A stretch of DNA of 64,000 bases. Source: VAYN01 sp964540905. GTDB lineage: Bacteria; Actinomycetota; Thermoleophilia; Solirubrobacterales; 70-9. The stretch covers positions 62,001 through 126,000 of the forward strand of contig CAZIOS010000003.1 of NCBI GenBank assembly GCA_964540905.1, written 5' to 3'. Numbering within the stretch: position 1 is the stretch's first letter; every line of letters begins with the position of its first letter. Positions 1 to 8,747 of this stretch are shown piece by piece. The translations under genes were made by a program, and so were the position numbers. The notes beneath the pieces are model-generated. The model was not told the DNA's origin and made no database searches. It saw only the letters and a program-made list of their open reading frames with translations.

Positions 1-65
1 CCTAATCCTGCTAGTGTGCCGCGGCGCATTCCTAGTGCGGCAATCGGATTTCAAAGGAGGCAGGG

Positions 66-1202
66 TTGTCCAAGGTTCTCGCAGGCTTCGTGGTTGTGCT
101 GGCGGTGCTCGGTCTCGCCGCCTGCGGCAGCAGCTCGAGCTCTGAGAAGGGCTCGAAGAACGTGGCGGTGACGCTGACCGACTCCGGCTGCACGCCCGAC
201 CAGATCGAAGTCCCGGCCGGCCCGGTCAGCTTCGAAATCACCAACGGCGGCACCTCGAACGTCAGCGAGATGGAGCTGAAGGACCAGTCGGGAGTGATCC
301 TCGGCGAGGCCGAGAACGTGGTCGAAGGGATCCCCGGCAGCTTCTCGCTCAACCTCGACCCCGGCAAGTACATCGTCAACTGCCCGAACGGCAGCGAAGA
401 AGACCAGGGCACGCTGGAAGCGACCGGCAAGGCGACCGGCCAGCCGGCGGGCGCCTCGGCGGCGCTGCTGAAGCGGGCGACCGACGGCTACAAGGCCTAC
501 GTCGAAGCCGAAGTCGCGAAGCTGCGGAGCGGCACTCAGGAATTCGTCGCGGCGCTGGAAGCGGGCGACACCGCCAGGGCGAAGGAACTGTTCGGCCCGG
601 TGCGGATCCACTACGAGGCGATCGAGCCGGTCGCCGAGAGCTTCGGCGAACTCGACCCCGAGATCGACGCTCGCATCAACGACGTCGAACACGAAAGCGA
701 ATGGACCGGCTTCCACCGCATCGAGCGCACGCTCTGGGAGCAGAACACGACGAAGGGCACGGAGTCCTACGCGAAGAAGTTGATGGACGACGTCGACACG
801 CTGCAGCGGAAAGTCAAGTCGATCGAGCTGCAGCCGGCGCAGCTGGCCAACGGCGCGGTCGAGCTGATGAACGAGGTCTCGAACTCGAAGATCACCGGCG
901 AGGAGGACCGTTACTCGCACACCGACCTCTCCGACTTCGAGGGCAACCTCTCGGGCTCGCGCAAGGCGTTCGTGCTGCTGATCCCGGCGCTGAAGCAGAC
1001 CGGCAACGCGAAGCTGGCGGCGACGATCGAAGAACGGTTCGAAGCCGTGCAGAAGAGCCTTGACACCTACCGGCGCAACACGCCCCTGGGCTTCGCGCTC
1101 TACGGCGAACTGACGCCGCAGGACAAGCGCAAGTTCGCGGTCGAGGTCGACGCCCTGGCCGAACCGCTCTCGACCGTGGCGGCGAAGGTCAGCGGCGCCT
1201 AG
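66..1202 (+). CDS. efeO: EfeO-like iron-uptake lipoprotein (cupredoxin + M75 imelysin)
   Basis: 378 aa, starting at TTG with AAAGGAGG five bases upstream. The N-terminus is a lipoprotein signal ending in LAAC at about residue 20, so the protein should sit on the outer face of the membrane. Residues ~30-118 look like the cupredoxin-like EfeO N-domain, and ~130-378 like a helical imelysin/M75 domain with the family H-x-x-E motif (H217-R-I-E220). In the Efe system EfeO passes iron to the permease EfeU. The next gene, 4 bp downstream, is that permease, so the pair forms an operon. No EfeB peroxidase follows. The Efe assignment is strong; the metal and its redox state are inferred. Confidence 0.9.
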   Translation: MSKVLAGFVVVLAVLGLAACGSSSSSEKGSKNVAVTLTDSGCTPDQIEVPAGPVSFEITNGGTSNVSEMELKDQSGVILGEAENVVEGIPGSFSLNLDPGKYIVNCPNGSEEDQGTLEATGKATGQPAGASAALLKRATDGYKAYVEAEVAKLRSGTQEFVAALEAGDTARAKELFGPVRIHYEAIEPVAESFGELDPEIDARINDVEHESEWTGFHRIERTLWEQNTTKGTESYAKKLMDDVDTLQRKVKSIELQPAQLANGAVELMNEVSNSKITGEEDRYSHTDLSDFEGNLSGSRKAFVLLIPALKQTGNAKLAATIEERFEAVQKSLDTYRRNTPLGFALYGELTPQDKRKFAVEVDALAEPLSTVAAKVSGA

Positions 1203-1206
1203 GGCG

Positions 1207-2808
1207 ATGCGGCTCCGGACCTGGCAGCGGATCGCAGGCGCGGCGGCAGCCGCAGTCGCGATCGCGCTGCTGGGCGGGGTCGCGACGGCGGCCGCGGCCG
1301 CCGGGCAGCCGGCGCCGGCTGCCCAGGTCGACGGCGCCGCGGCGCTGCTGGCGGCGCTGCCGGCCGAATACGCGGCCGCCGATCCCACCCACGAAGCCCT
1401 CGCCGCCGCTCGCGCGCGGACGCTGGCGGCGGCGCTGCAAGCCCAGGTGGCGGCCTGGCGGGCGGCGGGCGACAGCGGTCTCGACGGCGCCGCCCGCGGC
1501 TCGGCCCAGCTCGCCGCCGCGCTCGCGATCAGCCGCGAACGGCTGCGGCCCTGGGCGCTGCCGCTGCGCGTCGACGGCCTCGCCGAGGGGATCGAGCGCG
1601 AGCTCGCCAGGGCGGGCTTCGGCGGCAGCGCCGGGGCGAGGCCCTACGCGGAGATCGAAGCGCTGCTCGCCGCCGCCGCGGCGGCGGCCAGGGCGGGGCA
1701 CCGCGCCCCGGCGCGGGCGGCGGCGGCCGAGGCCTACGCGCTCTTCGCCCAGGGCCCGGCGGTTCGCCTGCGCGCGGTCAACGCTGCCCTCGCGACCGCG
1801 GTCGGCGACGCCTTCTGGTCCCCCGGTCCCTCTCAGCCCGGGCTGCTGCCTGCGCTTGCCGCGGGCGCCGGCGCCGCGGCGGTGACGGCAGCCGCCGAAC
1901 GCGCCCAGGGCCAGGTCGAAACCGCCGCCCTCGCCCTCGGCGACCAGAGCGTCAGCCGCGCGACCGTGGTCGCCGACGCGGCGGTGATCGTCTTCCGCGA
2001 GGGGTTGGAGGCGGTCCTGATCCTGGCCGCGATCACCGCCTCCTTCGTCGGCGCCCGCCGCCGCCTGCGGCGCCCGGTCCTGATCGGCGCCCTGCTCGGC
2101 CTCGGCGCCAGCGCCATCACCTACGCGCTGGCCCAGGTCCTCGTCGACGCCCTCGGCGACGGCGGCCTGCGGCTGCAGGCGATCACCGGCCTGCTGGCGA
2201 TCGCCGTCCTGCTCGTCGTCACCAACTGGTTCTTCCACCGCGTCTACTGGAGCGAGTGGATCGGCCGTTTCCACCGCCGCCGCAAAGCGCTGGAGCGGCT
2301 CGACCGCTTCGGCTTCCTCTCCGGCCAGGTCTTCGGCTTCGCCCTGCTGGGCCTGACCAGCGTCTACCGCGAGGGCTTCGAGACCGTCCTCTTCCTGCAG
2401 AACCTGCAGGTCAGCGCCGGCACCAGCGCCACCCTGCTCGGGGTCGCGATCGGGCTGGCGGGGACGCTTGTGGTCGGCTTCGTCACCTTCCGCCTCGAGC
2501 GCAAGCTGCCCTACAAGAAGATGCTGATCGCGACCGGCGTCCTGATCGGGCTGGTGCTGGCGGTGATGGTCGGCACCACCGTCCACACCATGCAGGGCCT
2601 GGGCTGGCTGCCGAGCACTCCGGCCGACTTCACCCTCGGCCTCTCCTGGGGACAGTGGCTCGGCCTCTACGCGACCTGGGAGGGAATCGGCGCCCAGATC
2701 CTGGCGCTGCTGGTGGTCTACGGCTCCTACGCCGTGGCCCGCCAGCTGCAGGCGCGCCGGCGCGGCCGCGGCGCCGAGGTCCCGGTCGGCGGCCGCGCCG
2801 CGACCTAA
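1207..2808 (+). CDS. efeU: EfeU/FTR1-family iron permease with N-terminal extracytoplasmic domain
   Basis: 533 aa. It begins with a signal-like hydrophobic stretch, followed by an Ala-rich extracytoplasmic region to about residue 255, and then the multi-helix FTR1 permease. Two R-E-G-x-E iron-binding motifs are visible, REGLE near residue 265 and REGFE near 388, both inside membrane helices as in FTR1/EfeU. The gene starts 4 bp after efeO stops, so translation is probably coupled. The added N-domain makes it much longer than E. coli EfeU (about 275 aa). It may be an EfeO-like docking domain, but I see no clear motif in it. Confidence 0.88.
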   Translation: MRLRTWQRIAGAAAAAVAIALLGGVATAAAAAGQPAPAAQVDGAAALLAALPAEYAAADPTHEALAAARARTLAAALQAQVAAWRAAGDSGLDGAARGSAQLAAALAISRERLRPWALPLRVDGLAEGIERELARAGFGGSAGARPYAEIEALLAAAAAAARAGHRAPARAAAAEAYALFAQGPAVRLRAVNAALATAVGDAFWSPGPSQPGLLPALAAGAGAAAVTAAAERAQGQVETAALALGDQSVSRATVVADAAVIVFREGLEAVLILAAITASFVGARRRLRRPVLIGALLGLGASAITYALAQVLVDALGDGGLRLQAITGLLAIAVLLVVTNWFFHRVYWSEWIGRFHRRRKALERLDRFGFLSGQVFGFALLGLTSVYREGFETVLFLQNLQVSAGTSATLLGVAIGLAGTLVVGFVTFRLERKLPYKKMLIATGVLIGLVLAVMVGTTVHTMQGLGWLPSTPADFTLGLSWGQWLGLYATWEGIGAQILALLVVYGSYAVARQLQARRRGRGAEVPVGGRAAT

Positions 2809-2819
2809 GGGGGACCAGC

Positions 2820-3299
2820 TCAGCCGTGGTCGCGGCCGGCGTCGTAGCCGCGCCGGTAGGCGGCGAGGAAGCCAGCCGGCAGCGGCCCCTCGGGGCGGAA
2901 GCGGGCGGCGACGGTGAGGCGGCGGATCAGGTCGGTGTGGATGCCTTCGGTGTCCTCGGCGCTGCGCTGGGCGGCGCCCAGCAGGTAGCCGAGGCGCAGG
3001 CCGGCGGCGCCGCCCGGCTGCGCCCGCGCCTCGGCGTTGAGCCTGGTCGCGGTCTCGACCAGGGCTTCGCCGACCGTCGCCAGCTCGCCGCCCGCCTGGT
3101 TCTCGCTGAGGCACTCGCTGATCGGCACCCCGCCGGCGAGCCGGACTTCGCCCGGCGCCTTGGCGAGCGCCGCCGCGTAGGCGCCGGCGCCATCGAGGCA
3201 GGCGGTTGGGGTCGTCTCTTCTTCGCCGCGGCCGCAGCCGGCGGCGAAGGGAGTCAGCAAGGCGAAGAGGGTCGCTGCGATCGAGACACGCATCGGCAC
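2820..3299 (-). CDS. Putative secreted lipoprotein, unknown function
   Basis: 159 aa. The N-terminus has a short positive stretch, a hydrophobic core and a lipobox-like FAAGC (Cys near residue 22), so it is probably an exported lipoprotein. A second ATG two codons in (3293) is an alternative start. The mature part is Ala/Glu/Arg-rich and mostly helical, with Cys residues near 34 and 63, and I recognise no family. It converges on efeU with an 11-bp gap. A perfect hairpin (3322-3362) lies just upstream of it, so it is probably transcribed separately from the peptidase gene upstream. Confidence 0.6.
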   Translation of the reverse strand: MPMRVSIAATLFALLTPFAAGCGRGEEETTPTACLDGAGAYAAALAKAPGEVRLAGGVPISECLSENQAGGELATVGEALVETATRLNAEARAQPGGAAGLRLGYLLGAAQRSAEDTEGIHTDLIRRLTVAARFRPEGPLPAGFLAAYRRGYDAGRDHG

Positions 3300-3321
3300 T
3301 CCATCCTATGAAGAGCGGCGC

Positions 3322-3362
3322 TGAGTCGAGTTTCTCTCGCATACCGAGAGAAACTCGACTCA
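3322..3362. repeat. Perfect 18-bp palindrome, 5-nt loop
   Basis: Arms 3322-3339 and 3345-3362 are exactly complementary (left arm begins TGAGTCGAGTTT) around the loop CATAC. The stem is clearly less GC-rich than its surroundings. It begins 4 bp after the stop of the minus-strand peptidase gene (3367), so it can act as that gene's terminator, though it lacks a U-tract. It also resembles other long simple palindromes in the window (7991-8035, 58878-58920). Confidence 0.85.
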
Positions 3363-3366
3363 TGCC

Positions 3367-4110
3367 TCAGTCGCCGCCACCGCTGGCTGAGATCCCGCCG
3401 GTCGGCGAGCGGCTGAAGCCGCCGGGCGGGCCGCTCGGGGCCGGCGGCGCGGCCGGGTGCTTGTGCGGCTTCGGGGCCGTCGTTTCAGCGGCGGTGGTCG
3501 GGAAGGTTTCGACCCATTCGGCGAGCTGGAACTGGGCGGCGGCGGCGTGGTTCCAGGAGAGGTGGAGGTGGTTGCCGCAGCCGTGGCCGGCGTCGCCTTC
3601 GTAGCCGACCCAGCGGAAGGGCGGCCGCGGCTGGTTCTGGACCGGCTCGGCCCAGTGGGCGAGGCGGGTGATCGGCGCCCAGTTGGGGCCGCAGGTGGTC
3701 GTGTCGTCGACCGGCACCAGGTCGACCGCGACCCCGTTGTAGTGGTCGGAGCCGTGGACGTGGCATTCGTCGCAGCCGACGTGCCTGCCGTCCGGCAGCG
3801 GCCCCGAGTAGCCGTCGGTGACGTAGATCGGGTAGCGCTTGGCGATCCAGAGCAGGTCGGGGAGGATGCGGCGATCGACCATGTCGCCGGCTTCGTGTGG
3901 GATCGAGGCCGGGATCGGGACGATCTTGCCCGGCGCGTAGATCAACTTGGTCGGGGTCGGGGGCGCTTCCGACTCGGGGCCGGCGCTGGCTCGGGTCACC
4001 GCCCAGATCGCCAGCACGACCAGGGCGAGGAGCGCCAGCGCCTCGAGGTTGGCCCGGCGCGCGTACCAGTGGCCGGCGCCGCGGTTGATTGGGTGGCCCT
4101 GTACGGACAA
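3367..4110 (-). CDS. Membrane-anchored LAS-type (M15-like) metallopeptidase
   Basis: 247 aa, TTG start. One N-terminal membrane segment (~23-38) is followed by an extracytoplasmic domain. Zinc-ligand pattern of LAS enzymes (D-Ala-D-Ala peptidases, lysostaphin): H123 and D130 in S-D-H-Y-N-G-V-A-V-D, then H181-L-H183. A Cys-rich insert (GCDECH) lies before the first ligand. The Pro/Gly-rich tail from ~205 looks disordered. Likely acts on peptidoglycan peptides outside the membrane; substrate unknown. Divergent from the decarboxylase gene at 4178. The fold is inferred from the metal motif, not from a full domain match. Confidence 0.6.
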   Translation of the reverse strand: MSVQGHPINRGAGHWYARRANLEALALLALVVLAIWAVTRASAGPESEAPPTPTKLIYAPGKIVPIPASIPHEAGDMVDRRILPDLLWIAKRYPIYVTDGYSGPLPDGRHVGCDECHVHGSDHYNGVAVDLVPVDDTTTCGPNWAPITRLAHWAEPVQNQPRPPFRWVGYEGDAGHGCGNHLHLSWNHAAAAQFQLAEWVETFPTTAAETTAPKPHKHPAAPPAPSGPPGGFSRSPTGGISASGGGD

Positions 4111-4163
4111 GTCCTCTGCCTATCGACCGCGCGGATGTGAGCTTGAATTCCGCAAAAGGTGGA

Positions 4164-4177
4164 TAGGGTTCGAGCGG
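4164..4177 (+). promoter_or_regulatory. -10 box for a leaderless start
   Basis: TAGGGT at 4164-4169 lies 8 nt before the ATG at 4178. It fits the actinobacterial TAnnnT -10, and transcription would begin at or next to the start codon. Confidence 0.45.
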
Positions 4178-5776
4178 ATGCCCACGGTTCGCGACGCGAC
4201 CTTCGACCTCTTCCGCGCCCACGGGATGACGACGATGTTCGGCAACCCCGGCTCGACCGAGTTGCCGATGCTGGCCGACTTCCCGGCCGACTTCCGCTAC
4301 GTGCTGGGGCTGCAGGAGGCGGTCGTCGTCGGCATGGCCGACGGCTACGCCCAGGCTTCCGGCCAGACCACGGTCGTCAACCTCCACACCGCGCCCGGGG
4401 TCGGCAACGCGATGGGGGCGATCTTCAATGCCCAGGCCAACCACTCGCCGCTGCTGGTCACCGCCGGCCAGCAGGCGCGGGCGCAGATCACCCTGCAGGC
4501 GAACCTGACCAACCGCGACGCGACCCGGATGCCGCACCCGCTGGTCAAGTGGTCCTACGAGCCGCCGCGGGCCGAGGACGTGCCGCTGGCGCTCGCCCAC
4601 GGCGCCCACCTCGCCTCGCTGCCGCCGCGCGGGCCGGTCTTCGTCTCGCTGCCGATGGACGACTGGGGGGTCGAGGTCGACGCGGGCGACGCCCGGGCGG
4701 CGATCGAGCGCCGGGTCACGGCGCGGGCGAGCGCCGACCCCGAGGCGGTGCGGGCACTGGCGGAGCGGCTCGACGCCGCCGCCAACCCGGTCCTCGTTGC
4801 CGGCCCCGACATCGACGCCAGCGGCGCCTGGGAGCTCGGCGTCGCCCTCGCCGAGCGCCAGCGGCTGCCGGTCTGGGCCTCGCCCGCGACCGGCGGCAAC
4901 CGGCTCGGCTTCCCCGAGGGCCATCCCAACTTTCGCGGCGTGCTGCCGCCGGCGATCGGCCCGGTCGGGCAGACGCTCGAGGGCCACGACCTGATCCTCG
5001 TCGTCGGCAGCTCGGTCTTCCCCTACTACCCGCACATCCCCGGGCCGCTGCTGCCCGAGGGGGCGAGCCTGGTGGCGATCACCAGCGACCCCGACGAGGC
5101 GGTGCGGGCGCCGATGGGCGACGCGATCGTCGCCGACGTCGAGCTGACCCTGGCGGCGCTGCTGGAGGCGGTCCCCGAGTCCAGCCGCCCGGTCCCGGAG
5201 CCGAACCAGCCGCCACAGGAAATCCCGCCGGCCGATCCGCTCAACCCCTCGACCGTGCTCAGCGCCCTCGGCGAGGCCCTGCCCGAGGACGGGATCGTCG
5301 TGCTCGAGGCGCCGACGGCGACCCTGGCGCTGCGCAACCAGCTGCGGATCTCGCGGCCCGGCAGCTACTACTTCGCCGCCGGCGGCGGCCTCGGCTTCGG
5401 CCTCGCCGCCGCGGTTGGGGTCCAGCTCGCCGAGCCCAGCCGCCCGGTCGTCTGCGTGCTCGGCGAGGGCTCGGCCCAGTACGCGATCACCGCCTTCTGG
5501 AGCGCCGTCGCCTACGACATCCCGGTCACCTTCCTGGTCCTGCGCAACGAGGAGTACGGGATCCTCAAGTGGTTCGCCGAGGCCGAGGGGGTCAGCGGCG
5601 CCCCCGGCCTCGACCTGCCGAAGCTCGACGTCGCCGCGGTCGCCGAGGGCTACGGCGTCAAGGCCCATCGCGCCGGCGATCGCGAGGGCGCCGCCGCCGC
5701 CCTCGCCGCCGCCCTCGCCTCCTCCCAGCCGGAGCTGGTCGAAGTCCCGGTTGCCCCCGGGATGTCGCTCTTCTAG
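4178..5776 (+). CDS. mdlC: Benzoylformate decarboxylase-like ThDP enzyme
   Basis: 532 aa, close to the family length (about 528). It has the three-domain ThDP-decarboxylase layout. Residues matching benzoylformate decarboxylase: GNPGSTELP (active-site Ser), the Glu in LGLQEAV that activates ThDP, NLHTAPG (active-site His), and PMGDAIVAD in the middle domain. The ThDP/Mg motif starts GEGSAQY and ends in NEEYGIL. The reaction would be decarboxylation of an aryl 2-oxo acid to an aldehyde. The next gene, 7 bp on, is a 2-hydroxyacid dehydrogenase, giving a mandelate-like hydroxyacid to oxoacid to aldehyde route. The exact substrate is inferred; acetolactate synthase or oxalyl-CoA decarboxylase are less likely. 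Confidence 0.82.
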   Translation: MPTVRDATFDLFRAHGMTTMFGNPGSTELPMLADFPADFRYVLGLQEAVVVGMADGYAQASGQTTVVNLHTAPGVGNAMGAIFNAQANHSPLLVTAGQQARAQITLQANLTNRDATRMPHPLVKWSYEPPRAEDVPLALAHGAHLASLPPRGPVFVSLPMDDWGVEVDAGDARAAIERRVTARASADPEAVRALAERLDAAANPVLVAGPDIDASGAWELGVALAERQRLPVWASPATGGNRLGFPEGHPNFRGVLPPAIGPVGQTLEGHDLILVVGSSVFPYYPHIPGPLLPEGASLVAITSDPDEAVRAPMGDAIVADVELTLAALLEAVPESSRPVPEPNQPPQEIPPADPLNPSTVLSALGEALPEDGIVVLEAPTATLALRNQLRISRPGSYYFAAGGGLGFGLAAAVGVQLAEPSRPVVCVLGEGSAQYAITAFWSAVAYDIPVTFLVLRNEEYGILKWFAEAEGVSGAPGLDLPKLDVAAVAEGYGVKAHRAGDREGAAAALAAALASSQPELVEVPVAPGMSLF

Positions 5777-5783
5777 GCGCCCG

Positions 5784-8708
5784 ATGGCCCTGCTGGAGCG
5801 CAAGCCGGAGTCGCTCGCCCCGCCCGCCTCCGAGCCCGCGCCCGACCGCGCCCCGGACGAGATCGCCGCCGGCGTCGCCCAGCCGCTGCGGGGCGAGCTG
5901 GAGCGGCTGCTCGGCCCGGGCCGGCTGCTGGCGAGCGCCGGCGACATCGTCCGCTACGCCTCCGACGCCAGCCCCTACCGGCTGCTGCCGCGGGCGGTGG
6001 TGATGGCCCACGAACCCGACGACGTCGCCAAGGTCCTCGCCTACGGCCGCGAGCAGGGGATCCCGGTCACCTTCCGCGCCGGCGGCACCAGCCTCAACGG
6101 CCAGGGCCAGAGCGACGGCATCCTCGTCGACGTCCGCCGCCACTTCGGCGGCGTCGCGGTCGAGGCCGGCGCCCCCCGCGAGGGCGGGGACGAGATCGAG
6201 GCCGCCCGCGCTCGGGTCAAGCCCGGCACCGTGCTCGGCCACGCCAACCGCGTCCTCGCCCCGCACGGGCGCAAGCTCGGCCCCGACCCGGCCAGCACCG
6301 AGATCGCCACCGTCGGCGGCGTCGTCGCCAACAACTCCGGCGGCATGCGCTGCGGCACCACCAAGGACTCCTACTCGACGGTCACCGCGCTGACCTTCGT
6401 CCTGCCCTCGGGGACGACGATCGACAGCGCCGCGCCCGACGCCGCCGAGCGCTTCGCCACCGCCGAGCCGGAGCTGGTCGCCGGGCTGGAGGCGATCCGC
6501 GACGAGCTCCGCGCCGACGCGGAGCTGAGCGAGCGCATCCGCCGCAAGTTCGGGATCAAGAACACGACCGGCTACCGGCTCTGCGCCTTCCTCGACGCCG
6601 AGCAGCCGCTGGAGATCTTCCGCCGCCTCCTGGTCGGCTCCGAGGGCACCCTCGCCTTCGTCGCCGAGGCGGTCTTCGAGACGGTTCCGCTGCTGCCCCG
6701 CACCACCACCGCCTGGGTCCACTTCCCCGACATCGACCAGGCGATCGCCCCGGTCCGCGACCTGGTCGAGGCCGGCGCCACCGCGGTCGAGCTGATGGTC
6801 GCGCCGGCATTGATCACCGCCGCCTGGAACATGGTCGGGGCGCCGCAGGAGTGGAAAGAGCTGCCGCCGGAGTCGGCGGTGCTGCTGGTCGAGTTCGGCG
6901 CCGACGGCGATGCCGAGCTGGACGAGCAGGTCGCCGGGGCGGAGAGGATCCTCGCCTCCCACGAGACGATCCGCCCGATCGAGTTCAGTCGCGACCCCGA
7001 GGAGATCGAGCTCGCCTGGCGCGTGCGCGAGGGCCTGCACGGGCTGATCGGGCGGCTGCGGCTGCCGGGCACGGCGCTGATCGTCGAGGACGTCTGCGTG
7101 CCGCCGGAGCGGATCGCCGAGGGCGCCCGCGACCTGCAGGCGCTGCTCGGCGAGCACGGCTTCCTGCCCGGGGTCGCCGGCCACGCCTCCGCCGGCAACC
7201 TCCACTTCATGCTCACCCCCGACTTCGCCAAGCAGGAGGACCTCGACCGCTACGAGGCCTTCATGGGCGGCCTGGTCGAGCTGATCGTCGACAAGTACGA
7301 CGGCTCGCTCAAGGCCGAGCACGGGACCGGCATCAACATGGCCCCTTATGTAGAGCGCGAGTGGGGGGAGAAGGCGACCGAGCTGATGTGGCGGGTGAAG
7401 CGGCTCGCCGACCCGGACGGCGTGCTCTCGCCGGGGGTCGTCCTCAACCGCGACCCCGGTGTCCACCTGCGCAACCTGAAAACGACGCCGGCGATCGAGG
7501 AGTCGGCCACGACCTGCGTCGAGTGCGGCTTCTGCGAGCCGGTCTGCCCCAGCCGCGACCTGACGACGACGCCGCGGCAGCGGATCGTGCTGCGGCGGGA
7601 GATGGCGCGCCAGCCGCCGGGCTCGCCGGTGCAGCTGGCGCTGCTGCGCGAGTTCCCCTACGAGGCGCTCGACACCTGCGCCGCCGACGGCTCCTGCCGG
7701 CTCGCCTGCCCGGTCGGGATCGACACCGGCAGGCTGGTCAAGGAACTGCGCGCCCAGCGCCACGGCGAGCGGGCCGAGAAGCGGGCACTCGGAGCCGCCC
7801 GGCGCTGGGAGACGGTCGAGGGAGCCTCGCGCGCCGGCCTGCGCCTCGGCGGCCCGCTGGCGCGGCGGACGAAGAAGGGCGAGGCGCTGCCCGGGGCCGC
7901 CCCGGGGACGCTGCCGCCGACCCTCCACACCGGCGCCGCCGCGGTCTACGTCCCCTCCTGCACCAACCGCATCTTCGGCCCCACTTCCGCCGATGGGCCG
8001 ATTTCCCGTGATATCGACGGGAAATCGGCCCATCGACATTGGGTGGTGGAGGCGATGGTGGAGGTCTCGGCGCGGGCGGGGCTGCCGGTGTGGATTCCGG
8101 AGGACGTGGGGGGGTCCTGCTGCGGGCTGCCCTGGAGCTCGAAAGGGTTCGGCGCCGCCCACCGGCGCAAGGCGAACGAGATGGTCGAGCGGCTCTGGGG
8201 CTGGAGCGGCGAAGGGGCGCTGCCGATCGTGATCGACGCCGCCTCCTGCACCCACGGCATCGCCGACCCCGGCCCCGGCGCGCTCGGCGAGGAGAACGCC
8301 GAGCGCCTGGCCAGGCTCGAGATCCTCGACTCGGTCGCCTGGGCGCACGATCGCCTGCTGCCCTGGCTCGAGGTCGGCGAGAAGGTCGGCGCCGCGACCG
8401 TGCACCCGACCTGCGCGACCCGCCACCTGGGCCTGGCGCCGCGGCTCGAGGCCCTCGCCGGCGCCCTCGCCGAGGAGGTCTTCGTCGCCCCCTCAGCGAC
8501 CTGCTGCGGCTTCGCCGGCGACCGCGGCATCTCCCACCCGGAGCTGACCGCGGCCGCCACCGCCCCCCAGGCCGCCGAGCTGGCCGGCCGCCATTTCGAC
8601 GCCCACCTCTGCAGCAACCGCACCTGCGAGATCGGCCTCGAGCGCGCCACCGGCGAGCCCTACGAGTCCTTCCTGATCCTGCTCGAGCGCCTAACCCGGT
8701 CAGGTTGA
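5784..8708 (+). CDS. FAD-linked / Fe-S D-2-hydroxyacid dehydrogenase (GlcD-GlcF-type fusion)
   Basis: 974 aa from ATG 5784, the first start after the mdlC stop. Domains in order: PCMH-type FAD-binding domain (~50-290, with FRAGGTSLNGQ), FAD-oxidase C-terminal domain (~300-560, with HASAGNLHF and AEHGTG), two 4Fe-4S motifs (CVECGFCEPVCP; CAADGSCRLACP), then two CCG domains (SCCGLPW and TCCGFAGD). This is the architecture of D-lactate/D-2-hydroxyglutarate-type dehydrogenases that donate electrons to quinone or cytochrome. The link to mdlC suggests a mandelate-like substrate. Codons for residues ~737-751 are a 19-bp-arm palindrome (7991-8035) that looks inserted in frame. Confidence 0.85.
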   Translation: MALLERKPESLAPPASEPAPDRAPDEIAAGVAQPLRGELERLLGPGRLLASAGDIVRYASDASPYRLLPRAVVMAHEPDDVAKVLAYGREQGIPVTFRAGGTSLNGQGQSDGILVDVRRHFGGVAVEAGAPREGGDEIEAARARVKPGTVLGHANRVLAPHGRKLGPDPASTEIATVGGVVANNSGGMRCGTTKDSYSTVTALTFVLPSGTTIDSAAPDAAERFATAEPELVAGLEAIRDELRADAELSERIRRKFGIKNTTGYRLCAFLDAEQPLEIFRRLLVGSEGTLAFVAEAVFETVPLLPRTTTAWVHFPDIDQAIAPVRDLVEAGATAVELMVAPALITAAWNMVGAPQEWKELPPESAVLLVEFGADGDAELDEQVAGAERILASHETIRPIEFSRDPEEIELAWRVREGLHGLIGRLRLPGTALIVEDVCVPPERIAEGARDLQALLGEHGFLPGVAGHASAGNLHFMLTPDFAKQEDLDRYEAFMGGLVELIVDKYDGSLKAEHGTGINMAPYVEREWGEKATELMWRVKRLADPDGVLSPGVVLNRDPGVHLRNLKTTPAIEESATTCVECGFCEPVCPSRDLTTTPRQRIVLRREMARQPPGSPVQLALLREFPYEALDTCAADGSCRLACPVGIDTGRLVKELRAQRHGERAEKRALGAARRWETVEGASRAGLRLGGPLARRTKKGEALPGAAPGTLPPTLHTGAAAVYVPSCTNRIFGPTSADGPISRDIDGKSAHRHWVVEAMVEVSARAGLPVWIPEDVGGSCCGLPWSSKGFGAAHRRKANEMVERLWGWSGEGALPIVIDAASCTHGIADPGPGALGEENAERLARLEILDSVAWAHDRLLPWLEVGEKVGAATVHPTCATRHLGLAPRLEALAGALAEEVFVAPSATCCGFAGDRGISHPELTAAATAPQAAELAGRHFDAHLCSNRTCEIGLERATGEPYESFLILLERLTRSG
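7991..8035. repeat. In-frame palindrome inside a coding sequence
   Basis: Arms 7991-8009 and 8017-8035 are perfectly complementary over 19 bp (left arm starts CGATGGGCCGATT), with a 7-nt loop. The whole unit is 45 bp, exactly 15 codons, and leaves the dehydrogenase frame open. It lies between the PSC motif of the first CCG domain and its CCG residues, where a loop would tolerate an insertion. Confidence 0.9.
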
Positions 8709-8747
8709 GACGGGGGAGAGACTCAGCCGCCCAGCCCTTAGGCGGGG

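Noticed and set aside
5415..5783. N-terminal extension of the FAD/Fe-S dehydrogenase
   Set aside because: This part overlaps the end of the decarboxylase gene out of frame and is Ser/Arg/Pro-rich; the ATG at 5784 directly after the decarboxylase stop is the natural start.
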